Assembly: GCA_036268075.1 (NCBI GenBank)
Contig: DATAUV010000053.1
Coordinates: 1 to 64,000 of the forward strand
DNA length: 64,000 nucleotides
Reading direction: 5' to 3'
From: DATARH01 sp036268075
GTDB lineage: Bacteria; Pseudomonadota; Alphaproteobacteria; ATCC43930; CGMCC-115725
The notes under the pieces were generated by a model. The model saw nothing but the letters and a program-made list of their open reading frames with translations. It ran no database searches and was not told where the DNA came from. Shown here piece after piece: positions 18,870-27,364 of the stretch. The stretch's first letter is position 1. Every line of letters begins with the position of its first letter. Made by a program: the position numbers and the translations under genes.

Positions 18870-20164
18870 GCGGTGAGGGAGAGCGCCCGCCCGTCCATGT
18901 CGTCGTGGTCCATATGGAGATGGCGCAGCACGCTCGGCGCGATGTCGATCAGCGACGTGGCCTCGCCCCGGGCGCCCGACGCGAACCCGCCGCCCTCGAC
19001 GATCAGGAACGGCCGCTGCTCGTGTGCCCCGAGCCCGCCATGCTGGCCGAACCCGATTTTGCTTTCGGTGTCGGACGGATCGGCGACGATCCCGCAATAC
19101 CCGGCGACGCCGTGCGGGTTGACCCGGTCGTCGGCGGCGAGGCTGAGCGCGACCCTGAGCGCCGTGTCGGTCGGGAGGTCGACCGCCGCCAGCTCGTCGT
19201 CGGCGACGACGCGCCCGGCCCATTCGTGCTGCGCCAACAGCCGCGCCACCTCGCGCGAGCGTCCGCGCGCCGCGTCGGAGAAAAAGATCGTCGCCGCCGT
19301 CCCCTGCGGCGCTACCACCACATCGTGCGACCCCGGCGCGTCCTTGAGCCCCGCACCGATCAACAGGCCGTCGAGGTCGACCGCCTCGGCGACCGTCTCC
19401 ATCCCGTGATCCGAGCCGGTGACGAAGAGGATGTCGCCGCCGCCCGGGTCGAGCCGCCGCACGGTCTCGAGCACCTGGCGCACATTGGCGTCGGCCGCGG
19501 CGATCGCGGCCCGGTGCTGCGGCGAGCCGAGCGGCGAGTGGTGCCCGGTATAATCCGGCTCGCTGAGCCACATCAGCGCCAGCGCCGGCGCGCGGCCCTC
19601 GACGATGTCGGCGCAGAACCGCTCGGTCATCGCCTTGTCGCCGGCGATGCCCTTTTTGAGGCGCGCGCTGGCCGCATCCTCAAACGGCTTGTTGCCCGGG
19701 CCATAGCTGCCCGCCGAGTGATAGACAAACCCGTGTCCGTCCGGGTCCTGGAAATAGGCCGCGCCCGGCGACACGTTCGAGCACAGGATCGAATCCTCGC
19801 CATGCCACCGCAGCCGCTCGGCCAATGTCGGCACATGCAGCGTGCGCCCGGTCGCGCGGCGCATCCGGTCGCGAAAATCGGGGGCGCCGACATTGCGGCA
19901 GACGAGCCCCTTGCCCTCGTCGAGCGCCATCGTGTTGCCGGTGAGCCCATGCCGCGCCGGCAGGCACCCGGTCGCGATCGACGCCGAGCTCGCCCGCGTC
20001 GTCGACGGAAAGACGCTGCTGTGCCGGGTGAACCGCGCCGCCCGCAGGCCCAGCTCATAAAGGAACGGCGTGTCCTCGGGGCCGATCAGATCGGCGCGCA
20101 GGCTGTCGCAGACCACGATGACGACGCGCGCGTTCCCGGCCATCTCACCCCCCATCCGTTCCAT
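18866..20164 (-). CDS. Alkaline phosphatase superfamily (type I phosphodiesterase/nucleotide pyrophosphatase-like) protein
   Basis: A 432-residue soluble enzyme of the AlkP fold. Metal ligands and nucleophile sit in VVCDSLRADL, SSVFPSTTRASSASI, SEPDYTGHH, TGSDHGME and GQHGGLGAHEQRPF. The likely nucleophile is a Thr in the PSTTR motif. It shares overall layout with the neighbouring phosphonoacetate hydrolase (PARHG-GN motif in both), so it may be an old duplicate with altered specificity. It is translationally coupled to chrA downstream and separated from phnA upstream by a palindromic repeat. Substrate unknown; an in-frame ATG at residue 8 is an alternative start. Confidence 0.85.
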   Translation of the reverse strand: MERMGGEMAGNARVVIVVCDSLRADLIGPEDTPFLYELGLRAARFTRHSSVFPSTTRASSASIATGCLPARHGLTGNTMALDEGKGLVCRNVGAPDFRDRMRRATGRTLHVPTLAERLRWHGEDSILCSNVSPGAAYFQDPDGHGFVYHSAGSYGPGNKPFEDAASARLKKGIAGDKAMTERFCADIVEGRAPALALMWLSEPDYTGHHSPLGSPQHRAAIAAADANVRQVLETVRRLDPGGGDILFVTGSDHGMETVAEAVDLDGLLIGAGLKDAPGSHDVVVAPQGTAATIFFSDAARGRSREVARLLAQHEWAGRVVADDELAAVDLPTDTALRVALSLAADDRVNPHGVAGYCGIVADPSDTESKIGFGQHGGLGAHEQRPFLIVEGGGFASGARGEATSLIDIAPSVLRHLHMDHDDMDGRALSLTA

Positions 20165-20167
20165 GCG

Positions 20168-20255
20168 CTGTCATTGCGAGGAGCGCAGCGACGCGGCAAT
20201 CTCGATCGGAGTGCGCGCCCCGCCCGAGAGTGCTTCGCCGCGCTCGCAATGACAG
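20168..20255. repeat. Palindromic repeat, CTGTCATTGCGAG family
   Basis: The ends CTGTCATTGCGAG and CTCGCAATGACAG are exact inverted complements, enclosing about 60 bases that include GAGCGCAGCGACGCGGCAAT. The element lies between phnA and the downstream AlkP gene. A second copy is at 22405-22513. Confidence 0.85.
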
Positions 20256-20270
20256 ACCGCGAGACATGCT

Positions 20271-21488
20271 CTAAGTGCCATTCAGGGCATAATCGAAGAT
20301 ATCGAAATTCCGCAGCCGAGACGATCCCGCCTTGGCGCGATATTCGGCGTTGAGCGGGTGCGACAGCACAAACGGCACGATTTGCTCGCCGCGCCCGCCA
20401 TGCGACCGCAGCCGGTGCCCCGCCAGCTCGGACACATCATGCTCCGCCGCCGTCGCGCCGAGCACCGTGTTGCGGTCGCCGGTCACGACCAGATCGGCCT
20501 CGCGGTCCCACGGCAACTCGAACCGCGCGGAGGCCTCGTCGCGCCCCACCACCTCGTCTATGCCGGGGAGCTCCCGCAGCGCCGCCGCCAGCGCCTCGAC
20601 CGACGCGGCGCCCTTGCGCTCATCCTTGCGATAGACCCGCACGAACGACCCGAGCGCCCCGTGATGCCGCACGAACGGGTCGGTGATCGGGCAGATCACC
20701 CGCACCGAGCCGGCGCCGAACTTCGCGTTGAGCAAATCCTCGACCAGGATCAAATGCGGCTCGCCACCCGGCAGCGCCTTGTCGTTCATGCCGTGATCGG
20801 CGGTCATCCCGACGATGCAGCCGAGCTCCACCAGCCGTGCCACCCGCGCGTCGAGCGCCTGGTGAAACGCCAGGGCCTCCGCCTCGTCCGGCGCGTGCCC
20901 GTGCTGCACGTAATCCGACAGCGACAGATACAGCAGCCGCGCCCGCCCCGCCTCGACCAGCCTGATCCCGGCATCGAGCACGAATAGCGACAGATCGGCC
21001 GAATACATGTCGGGCCGCGCCCGCCCGACCATCGCCTCGGTCTCGGCATCCGCCTTCTCCGACGAAAAGCAGACGCCCTCCATCCGATACCCGAGCATCC
21101 GGCGGAGCTTGTCCTTCGCCGTCACCGCCGCGGTCGCCACGCCGGCGCGCGACATCAGCGCGAGCAGCGTGTCGCTGCGCATCAATTCCGGGTCGGTCAT
21201 CATGATCTCGGCGCCGGTGTCGCGGTCGAGCATGAAATTGCCCGATATTCCGTGCCGCGCCGGCGCGACGCCGGTGACGATCGAGACGTTGTTGGGATTG
21301 GTAAAGGTTGGCATGGCCGCGTCGGCGAGCGCATAGAACCCGCCATCCCGGCACCGCGCCAGCGCCGGCAGCATCCCGGCCGCAAACCCCGCCTCGAGAT
21401 AGGACGGGTCGCACCCGTCCGCGCAGATCACCGCGGTCGGCCGCGCCGGGTGGCGATAGGTGCGGCCGTTGAGCTCGATCGTATCCAT
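20271..21488 (-). CDS. phnA: Phosphonoacetate hydrolase
   Basis: A 405-residue AlkP-superfamily enzyme with the length of characterised PhnA (about 406). It cleaves the C-P bond of phosphonoacetate to acetate and phosphate. Visible: ICADGCDPSYLEAG near the N-terminus, the catalytic Thr in MPTFTNPNNVSIVTG (about residue 63), LSDYVQHGHAPDE, MTADHGMNDK and RSHGGRGEQIVPF, together forming the two-zinc site. The ATG is preceded by a short promoter gap shared with the divergent acetyltransferase gene. Whether phosphonoacetate is the true substrate here is inferred from family resemblance. Confidence 0.88.
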   Translation of the reverse strand: MDTIELNGRTYRHPARPTAVICADGCDPSYLEAGFAAGMLPALARCRDGGFYALADAAMPTFTNPNNVSIVTGVAPARHGISGNFMLDRDTGAEIMMTDPELMRSDTLLALMSRAGVATAAVTAKDKLRRMLGYRMEGVCFSSEKADAETEAMVGRARPDMYSADLSLFVLDAGIRLVEAGRARLLYLSLSDYVQHGHAPDEAEALAFHQALDARVARLVELGCIVGMTADHGMNDKALPGGEPHLILVEDLLNAKFGAGSVRVICPITDPFVRHHGALGSFVRVYRKDERKGAASVEALAAALRELPGIDEVVGRDEASARFELPWDREADLVVTGDRNTVLGATAAEHDVSELAGHRLRSHGGRGEQIVPFVLSHPLNAEYRAKAGSSRLRNFDIFDYALNGT

Positions 21489-21549
21489 GCGCCGCTATCC
21501 CTCCATGGCCTCCGCTTCCCGTATATATACGGCATCGGGGGAGAGCGGC

Positions 21550-21993
21550 GTGGCGAAAGGCGAGGACCTGACCGTCGAATGGCGGCAATTCGACGACATC
21601 CCGGCGCCGCTCCTCTACGAGCTGCTGCGTTTCCGCCAGGCGATCTTCGTCGTCGAGCAGAAATCGCCTTACGAAGACCTCGACACCCGCGACCACGGCG
21701 CGTCGCATCTGCTGCTACGCATCGACGGCCAGCTCGCCGGCTACCTCCGCGTCATCCCCGAAAAGGGCCTAATCCGCATCGGCCGCGTCGCCGTCGCGCC
21801 CGCCCATCGCGGCCGGGGTCTCGCCCGCAAAATGATGGAAGCCGCCTTCGCTCGCCACCCCGACACCGCCGTCGCGATCAGCGCCCAAACCTACCTCGCG
21901 CCGTTCTATACGAGCCTCGGCTTCACCCCGACCTCACCCGAATACGACGACACCGGGGTGCCGCATATCGATATGGTGAGACCGGGCAGCTGA
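21550..21993 (+). CDS. GNAT N-acetyltransferase, ElaA type
   Basis: About 147 residues forming one GNAT domain of the ElaA group: LLYELLRFRQAIFVVEQKSPYEDLDTRD at the N-terminus, then the acetyl-CoA loop RVAVAPAHRGRGLARKMM (motif A) and YLAPFYTSLGFTP. ElaA proteins probably acetylate a small amine. I prefer the GTG at 21550, which follows a GGGGGAGAG sequence; an ATG at 21505 would add 15 residues. Confidence 0.85.
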   Translation: MAKGEDLTVEWRQFDDIPAPLLYELLRFRQAIFVVEQKSPYEDLDTRDHGASHLLLRIDGQLAGYLRVIPEKGLIRIGRVAVAPAHRGRGLARKMMEAAFARHPDTAVAISAQTYLAPFYTSLGFTPTSPEYDDTGVPHIDMVRPGS

Positions 21994-22022
21994 TCGTTAC
22001 CCAGCAACCGTGATCCCATACC

Positions 22023-22104
22023 CGTCATCCCGGCGAAGGCCGGGACCCACCGGTGAAGCGCTCGGACGGCTGAAAGGTGGGTCCCGGCCTGCGCCGGGAT
22101 GACG
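22023..22104. repeat. Palindromic repeat, CGTCATCCCGGCG family (copy 1)
   Basis: Inverted arms CGTCATCCCGGCG...GGCCGGGACCCACC and GGTGGGTCCCGGCC...CGCCGGGATGACG flank a short centre. Other copies: 25988-26070 and a half copy at 27136-27163. Confidence 0.85.
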
Positions 22105-22139
22105 GTGTTAAGGGCAATGACGAGGTTAGGAGCGGGAGA

Positions 22140-22394
22140 TTACCCCCGCCGCTCCGGCGGCAGCACCTCCGGCGCCAGAATCTGGTCGATCAGGTGCTCG
22201 CGGCGGATGTCGGCCAGATGCGCGCGTTTTTCGTCGGCGGTGAGGCGGGTGCCGATGCCCTGGGTCATCAGCAGCAGCAGCGAGCGGTCGCTGAGCCCGA
22301 GCCAGTACTCGCGGCGGGTCAGCTTGTCGTCGCCGTCGCGGGTGAACGGATCTTCCTCGTAGCCGTCGAGCGGCGGGCGGTAGAATTGCGGCAT
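22140..22394 (-). CDS. Hypothetical small acidic protein
   Basis: An 84-residue soluble protein (MPQFYRPPLDGYEEDPFTRD..., then LTADEKRAHLADIRREHLID...) with no signal peptide or membrane segment and no domain I recognise. It is bracketed by two palindromic repeats of different families. Codon use is normal for the window, which supports a real gene. Confidence 0.5.
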   Translation of the reverse strand: MPQFYRPPLDGYEEDPFTRDGDDKLTRREYWLGLSDRSLLLLMTQGIGTRLTADEKRAHLADIRREHLIDQILAPEVLPPERRG

Positions 22395-22404
22395 CGCCCC
22401 TTAT

Positions 22405-22513
22405 TGTCATTGCGAGCGCCCGAGGGCAAGGCCAATCCGGGGAGCCTATCCCCATCCGCCCGGCACGAGAGCGTGGGGTTCAGTTCTGTGCTGACAGGCG
22501 CCTCGCAATGACA
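22405..22513. repeat. Palindromic repeat, TGTCATTGCGAG family (copy 2)
   Basis: The ends TGTCATTGCGAG and CTCGCAATGACA are exact inverted complements, 109 bp apart overall, with a different centre from the copy at 20168-20255. Confidence 0.85.
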
Positions 22514-22562
22514 ACTAGGAGGCTTGCGTGCGGGGCGGGTGACGGCGAAAGCAATTTCGCCC

Positions 22563-23822
22563 ATGGTCGGGTCAATGAGCGAGGGCGCCCAACCTTCCCG
22601 CCGCGCCGGCCAGAACTGGCTGATTCTGCTCGGCGCCTTTACCGCGTTCACGATCAGCGCCGGGATCATGCACGCCTATACGGTGTACCTGATCGCGTTC
22701 ATCGACGCGTTCGGCTGGAGCCGCGCCGAGACCTCGGTGGCCTATTCGACCTCGCAACTCGTCGCCGGCGGAACCTCGCCGTTTGTCGGCGCCCTCGTCG
22801 ACCGGCTCGGCCCCCGACGCCTCCTCTTCATCGGCGGCGCGCTGCTGGTGACGGGACTGCTCGCCGCCTCGGCGATCAACGCGTTGTGGCAGATCATCGC
22901 CCTCTACGGCGTGGTGATGACGCTGGGTGCGAACTGTCTCGGGCTCGTCGTCTTCGTGCCGATCCTGTCGCGGCGATTCGTGCGGCATCGCGGCATGGCG
23001 ATCTCGGTCGTCCAATCGGCCAACGGCCTTGCCCGCGCGATCTCGGCGCCGGTGATCACGGCGCTGATCGCCGGCATCGGCTGGCGCACGACCTATCTCG
23101 TCCAGGCCGCGTTTATCGCCGTCGCCATCCTGCCGCTGGCCGCCGTGTTCCGGCGCAGCGAGCGTCCACTCCCGGAAAACGCCTCGGCATCCCGTCCAAC
23201 CCATGCCCCGACGCCGCCGGTGCTCCAAGGCTGGACGCTGGGCGAGGCGATCCGCACGCCGCATTTCTGGCTGCTCTTCGCGGTCTATCTCTTCACCGGG
23301 CTCGGCAGTTTTTTCGTCTCGCTGCACCAGCTCGCCTTTGCGATCGACATCGGGTTCGACCCGCTCTACGCCGCAAGCGTCCTCGGCACCGGCGCGCTGT
23401 TCGCGGTTGCCGGCACGATCGTCACCGGCACGCTGTCCGACTATATCGGCCGGGAGCTGTCGGCCATCCTCGCCTACGGGTTCTCGATCGTCGGCGTCGC
23501 CTGCGCGCTGATGATCCACAGCCCCGACCAGCACCTGCTGCTGTGGCTGCACGCGTGCTTTTTCGGGCTGACCTGGGGCGCGCGCGGGCCGGCGATCACG
23601 GCCAAGACGGCCGATCTCTTTCCCGGCCCCCGCCTCGGCACGATCCTCGGCGTCATCACGATCGGCAGCGGGGTCGGCGCGGCGGTCGGGTCGTGGGCGG
23701 CCGGGTTCATCTTCGACCTGTCGGGCAGCTACCGCCTCGCCTTCATCCTATCGATCGCGTCCTATCTCGGCGGCTGCGTCGCGTTCTGGTCGCTGCGCCG
23801 CCCGCCCGCCCGACGCGCGTGA
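22563..23822 (+). CDS. MFS transporter
   Basis: About 419 residues with 12 predicted helices, a DRLGPRRLL loop motif between helices 2 and 3 and a GTLSDYIGRELSA counterpart in the second half. It resembles monocarboxylate/oxalate-type facilitators (OFA-like), but the substrate is unknown. The start is uncertain: ATG codons at 22563 and 22575 lack a good ribosome site, while an AGGAGG at 22517-22522 sits too close to a TTG at 22524 and rather far from a GTG at 22539. Confidence 0.88.
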   Translation: MVGSMSEGAQPSRRAGQNWLILLGAFTAFTISAGIMHAYTVYLIAFIDAFGWSRAETSVAYSTSQLVAGGTSPFVGALVDRLGPRRLLFIGGALLVTGLLAASAINALWQIIALYGVVMTLGANCLGLVVFVPILSRRFVRHRGMAISVVQSANGLARAISAPVITALIAGIGWRTTYLVQAAFIAVAILPLAAVFRRSERPLPENASASRPTHAPTPPVLQGWTLGEAIRTPHFWLLFAVYLFTGLGSFFVSLHQLAFAIDIGFDPLYAASVLGTGALFAVAGTIVTGTLSDYIGRELSAILAYGFSIVGVACALMIHSPDQHLLLWLHACFFGLTWGARGPAITAKTADLFPGPRLGTILGVITIGSGVGAAVGSWAAGFIFDLSGSYRLAFILSIASYLGGCVAFWSLRRPPARRA

Positions 23823-23826
23823 ACCG

Positions 23827-23906
23827 GTAGGGCGGAAAAGCGGAGCGCATTCCGCCAGCGGCGGCGTTCGGTAGTCGGCGGATTACGCTTCGCTTTTCCG
23901 CCCTAC
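23827..23906. repeat. Palindromic repeat, GTAGGGCGGAAAAGCG family (copy 1)
   Basis: Inverted ends GTAGGGCGGAAAAGCG and CGCTTTTCCGCCCTAC, with inner GCATTCCGCC. The right end overlaps and provides the stop codon of the methyltransferase on the minus strand. A second copy is at 33332-33406. Confidence 0.85.
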
Positions 23907-24733
23907 GCGGGCTTCCTGACCAGCGCCTCGACCGTCGCGCCGCGCCCTTCCTCCATGTTGCGGGCCGAGTTGATCTGCATCTCGACCAGCCGCTCGCCAA
24001 CGATCAGATGGGTGCCCAGCCGGGGCGGACCGTCGCGTTCGAGCCGCTCGCGGTTGCGGATCGTCCCCGGCAAGGTTTCGGCCGTCGTGTCGCGAAACTC
24101 GACGATCTCGAACCCGGCGGTGACGAGGTCCGTCCGCATCGCCTCGGGCGGCACCAGAAAGCTGGTCGCCGCCGTTTCCGCCCACGGCACCGGAAAGCGG
24201 AAAGCGCCCTTGCCGGCCCCGGCGCAGAGGTTCGACAACGCCAGCCGCCCGCCCGGCTTCAGCGCGCGGAATGCCTCGCGATACATGCCGAGCTTGTCCT
24301 CGATGTTCATCACGACGTTCTGCGAATAGGCGCAGTCGAACGCCCCGTCCGGCACCGGCAGCGCCAGCGCGCTGCCTTCGATGATCGTCACCCGGTCGCC
24401 GAGCCCGGTCGCCGCGATCAATTCCCGCGCCGCCTCGCAAAACAGCGGCGTCAGGTCGACCCCCGTCACATGGCACCCGCATTTCGCCGCGATCCACCGC
24501 GCCGGTCCGCCGATGCCGCTGCCGATATCGAGCACTGCCTCGTGCGGCTGCGGCTTCAGCGATTCGACGAGTTCCTGCGTCGCGGCGATGCCGCGGCCGT
24601 GGAAATGGTCCATGACCGACAGCGCGTCGACCGTGACCGGCGCGTCGGCCCCGTTGACTGCCCGCAGCGCCACGAGGATGCGTTCGGCGATGCCTTCGTT
24701 GCCGTAATGCCGCGCGACCGGATTGTCGGCCAT
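23903..24733 (-). CDS. Class I SAM-dependent methyltransferase
   Basis: A 276-residue enzyme with the motif I sequence VLDIGSGIGGPARWIAAK, motif II VTGVDLTPLF, a following FDCAYSQNVVMNIEDK (motif post-II) and ALKPGGRLALSNL. The domain resembles UbiE/sterol or sarcosine-type methyltransferases; the methyl acceptor is unknown. Its TAG stop is made by an intergenic repeat (23827-23906). It is divergent from the RidA gene. Confidence 0.88.
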   Translation of the reverse strand: MADNPVARHYGNEGIAERILVALRAVNGADAPVTVDALSVMDHFHGRGIAATQELVESLKPQPHEAVLDIGSGIGGPARWIAAKCGCHVTGVDLTPLFCEAARELIAATGLGDRVTIIEGSALALPVPDGAFDCAYSQNVVMNIEDKLGMYREAFRALKPGGRLALSNLCAGAGKGAFRFPVPWAETAATSFLVPPEAMRTDLVTAGFEIVEFRDTTAETLPGTIRNRERLERDGPPRLGTHLIVGERLVEMQINSARNMEEGRGATVEALVRKPA

Positions 24734-24817
24734 GAATTTCTCCCGCTTGGATTTGTCATGCTAACCCCGCAGAGTGGCCCCAGCCACCCCAACAGCCATC
24801 TCAGCGGGAGAGAAGCC

Positions 24818-25225
24818 ATGAAGATCGAACGGATTCAGCCGCCGGGCGTGAACGTGCGGATGCAGGAGGGCAAGGCCGCCTATACCCACACCGTCACCGT
24901 CGCCGGGCCGGGCAAGATGATCTACATCGCCGGCCAGCTCGCCCGCGACGCCGACGGCAACATCGTCGGCCCCGGCGACATGCGCGCGCAGCTCGAACAG
25001 ACCTTCAAGAACCTCGATGCCTGCCTCAAGGCCGCCGGCGCGACCTGGGCCGACGTGGTCAAAACCAACACCTTCGTCACCGATTACGAGGCGTTCTCGA
25101 AGTGCCGCGAGGTGCGGATGCGCTATTTCGGCGTCGCCATCCCGACCAGCACGACGATCCAGATCAGCCGCCTCGCCCAGCCCGAAGCGATGGTCGAGAT
25201 CGAGATGATCGCGGCGATCGAGTAG
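24818..25225 (+). CDS. RidA family protein
   Basis: A 135-residue Rid/YjgF protein with YIAGQLARDADGNIVG, TFKNLDACLKAAGATWADVVK and the terminal EAMVEIEMIA. RidA proteins hydrolyse reactive enamine/imine intermediates; the conserved catalytic Arg of RidA (R105) is not obvious here (SRLAQPEAMVE), so it may belong to another Rid subgroup. Start at ATG 24818 after GCGGGAGAG. Convergent with the ABM gene. Confidence 0.9.
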   Translation: MKIERIQPPGVNVRMQEGKAAYTHTVTVAGPGKMIYIAGQLARDADGNIVGPGDMRAQLEQTFKNLDACLKAAGATWADVVKTNTFVTDYEAFSKCREVRMRYFGVAIPTSTTIQISRLAQPEAMVEIEMIAAIE

Positions 25226-25228
25226 GCG

Positions 25229-25966
25229 CTACTTCGGCTCCTTCGTCCCCCCGACCGCCTCGTAGATGCGCTCGTCGTAGAGCGCGCCGGCGTTGGGCGT
25301 CAGCTTGCTGCGGAACGCCTTGGTGTGGTCGGCGGTGGAGTAGGCGACGCGCGCATCCTTGTCGCGCCACGCCTCGAACAGCGTCATGTGGTTGGCGCGG
25401 TTGGCCTGGGTCAATGCGTTGAAGAAGAAATTGCCGTCATCCTTGCGGGCGGCGGCGGCGAGTTCCTTGACCAGCGCGACGGCCTCGTCCTTGCCGCTCG
25501 GGATCACGTCGACATGGGTCAGCACGAACACCTTGCCCTTCGCCCCCTCCGGCGCCGGCGCGACATCGAGCTCGATGCTGAGCCGCGGGTCGGGTGGGGC
25601 GATCAGATAGGGCTGGAGCTGCTCGACCAGCGCCTTTGACGCCGACGCGTGAGCGTCGAGCGCGGCCTTGTCCTTCCACGCCTCGACCGTCGCGAACCGC
25701 CCCGGCCGCTCGTGCTCGCGCAGCGCGAGGAACGCCGTGTTGCCGGCGGCCTGGCGCGTGTCCTTGGTGTAGCGGCGCAGGATGCTCCCGGTCTTGCCGG
25801 CGGCGGCCGGGTCGACCTCGATATAGGTCACGACATAGGCCGTGCCGGTGATCGCCGGCGGGGCCGGAGCGGGCGCGGGCGGCGACGGCGACTGCGCCGA
25901 AGCAGGCCCCGCCCAAGCCATCAGCGCGAAAGCCAGGAACGAAACAAACGCGCCGTGTCGGATCAT
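25229..25966 (-). CDS. Secreted protein with two antibiotic-biosynthesis-monooxygenase (ABM) domains
   Basis: A 245-residue protein with a signal peptide (MIRHGAFVSFLAFALMAWAGPASA), a Pro/Ala linker and two tandem ABM-like ferredoxin folds: TAYVVTYIEVDPAAAGK ... ATVEAWKDKAALDAHASA (about 40-125) and KVFVLTHVDVIPSGKDEA ... LFEAWRDKDARVAYSTADH (about 145-230). ABM domains occur in heme-degrading and quinone-forming enzymes, and in small dimeric stress proteins. AGGAGG precedes ATG 25966. The FAH-family gene lies upstream on the same strand beyond a repeat. Confidence 0.85.
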   Translation of the reverse strand: MIRHGAFVSFLAFALMAWAGPASAQSPSPPAPAPAPPAITGTAYVVTYIEVDPAAAGKTGSILRRYTKDTRQAAGNTAFLALREHERPGRFATVEAWKDKAALDAHASASKALVEQLQPYLIAPPDPRLSIELDVAPAPEGAKGKVFVLTHVDVIPSGKDEAVALVKELAAAARKDDGNFFFNALTQANRANHMTLFEAWRDKDARVAYSTADHTKAFRSKLTPNAGALYDERIYEAVGGTKEPK

Positions 25967-25987
25967 TGGAAGCCTCCTGAATTCGAT

Positions 25988-26070
25988 CGTCATCCCGGCG
26001 GAGGCCGGGACCCAACTTCTCCGGTTCTCGATCGGTTGACCGGTGGGTCCCGGCCTGCGCCGGGATGACG
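25988..26070. repeat. Palindromic repeat, CGTCATCCCGGCG family (copy 2)
   Basis: Arms CGTCATCCCGGCGGAGGCCG and CGGCCTGCGCCGGGATGACG are inverted around a short centre, as in the copy at 22023-22104. Confidence 0.85.
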
Positions 26071-26091
26071 GAGTGAGTGTTTCGTCCCCGG

Positions 26092-27018
26092 CTAGCCCTG
26101 CGGGCGATGGCGCTTGACCGCCTCGGGGTTGGTCGAGTCGGCGCCCATGTAGACCCCGCGCTCCCAGCTCCGCTTGAGCGGGTCCGAGACCTTGAGCGAC
26201 ATGCGGCCGACATGCTGCACCTCGATCTCGACCGTCTCGCCGTCCTGCAGCGCGCCGAGCCCTTCGTGGTTGGTGCCGCAGGCGATGAGGTCGCCGGAAT
26301 TCAATGTCATCACGGTCGAGGCAAACTCGACCAGCTCCGGCACCCGGTGCTCCATGTCGTCGGTGTTGTAGTGGTGGCGGAGCTGCCCGTCGTTCCAGAA
26401 CCGCACGACCACGTCGTTGGGCTCGGGGATTTCGTCCGCGGTGGTGATGCACGGCCCGATCGGCGCGAACGTGTCGAACGACTTGCCGAGCCAGCTCCCC
26501 GCCTTCCAGGTGCGCCGCCCCTCGCCGCGCGCCGACACGTCGATGAGCCCGGTATAACCAAAGACGGCGCTCCGCCAATCCTTCTGCGCCACCTTCTTCA
26601 CCGGCCCCTTGATGACCAGCGCCAATTCGGCCTCGTGCATGAATATCCATGGTTCGGTCATGTCGGGCAGCACGATCGTGTCGCCCGGCCCGACCACCGC
26701 CTCGGGGTTCTTCAGGAACATGTTGAGCGCCCGCGCCTCGCGCTGCGCGTGCTCCCAGTAATTGGCGATGCAGCACAAAATCTTGCCCGGCCTCGGCAGC
26801 GGCGGGTGCAAGCGTACCGACCCGAGCGGCACCGCCTCCCCCTCCGCCGCGAGCTTGTCGAGCGCCGGCCGCAGCCGGTCGAACCCGTCGATGAGCCCCT
26901 GCATCGTCAGCTGCGGCGTATACCCCTTCGCCACCGCACCCGAGACATCGACCACCCCGCGCTCGGTCAAGACGCCGGGAACCGGCTCGCCAGCCTTGTC
27001 GAACAGCACCAGCCTCAC
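26092..27018 (-). CDS. Fumarylacetoacetate hydrolase family protein
   Basis: A 308-residue enzyme of the FAH/HpcE fold. After an N-terminal domain (MRLVLFDKAGEPVPGV) come ILCCIANYWEHAQ, the metal-binding HEAELALVI with the ligand glutamate, GYTGLIDVSARGEGRRTW and GPCITTADEIPEPNDV, and the terminal GDLIACGTNHEGLG. Family members act as hydrolases, decarboxylases or isomerases on beta-diketo acids. No pathway genes surround it, so substrate is open. Confidence 0.9.
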   Translation of the reverse strand: MRLVLFDKAGEPVPGVLTERGVVDVSGAVAKGYTPQLTMQGLIDGFDRLRPALDKLAAEGEAVPLGSVRLHPPLPRPGKILCCIANYWEHAQREARALNMFLKNPEAVVGPGDTIVLPDMTEPWIFMHEAELALVIKGPVKKVAQKDWRSAVFGYTGLIDVSARGEGRRTWKAGSWLGKSFDTFAPIGPCITTADEIPEPNDVVVRFWNDGQLRHHYNTDDMEHRVPELVEFASTVMTLNSGDLIACGTNHEGLGALQDGETVEIEVQHVGRMSLKVSDPLKRSWERGVYMGADSTNPEAVKRHRPQG

Positions 27019-27364
27019 GACATCCTCCCCGCCCGATCCCTCATGGGTTGCGGGGAGTTTAGAGCTTCGGCGGTGCGATTAGGTAGCGCAAAGGACGCGA
27101 CCTCTTTCCATCGTTATCTCTCGCGCGTTTGAACCGTGGGTCCCGGCCTGCGCCGGGATGACGACGAGAGAAAGCAGCTCATCCCACGACAGCCCGTGAA
27201 ACTGCGCTAAACTCACTCTCCGCACCCTGAGAGTGCCAGCCATGCGCCAATCGGACGCGCGGAGCGCAATAATGCTTTCACCACAGAGGCAGTGAGGCAC
27301 AGAGGAGGAAGCCAAATCTTCTCACCGCCTCACTGCCTCTGTGGTGAATTAATGGGCCGCCGAC
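27019..27364. other. Intergenic region with two repeat elements, no gene seen
   Basis: 346 bp between the FAH gene and greB. It holds the right half of a CGTCATCCCGGCG-family repeat (27136-27163) and a perfect inverted repeat (27277-27348). I see no coding frame with convincing start and bias. Confidence 0.6.
27277..27348. repeat. Perfect 22-bp inverted repeat TTCACCACAGAGGCAGTGAGGC
   Basis: Bases 27277-27298 and 27327-27348 are exact inverted complements (outer TTCACCACAGAGGCAGTGAG and its complement) around a 28-base centre. The element ends 16 bases before the greB start codon, so it would lie in the 5' leader of the mRNA. Confidence 0.85.
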
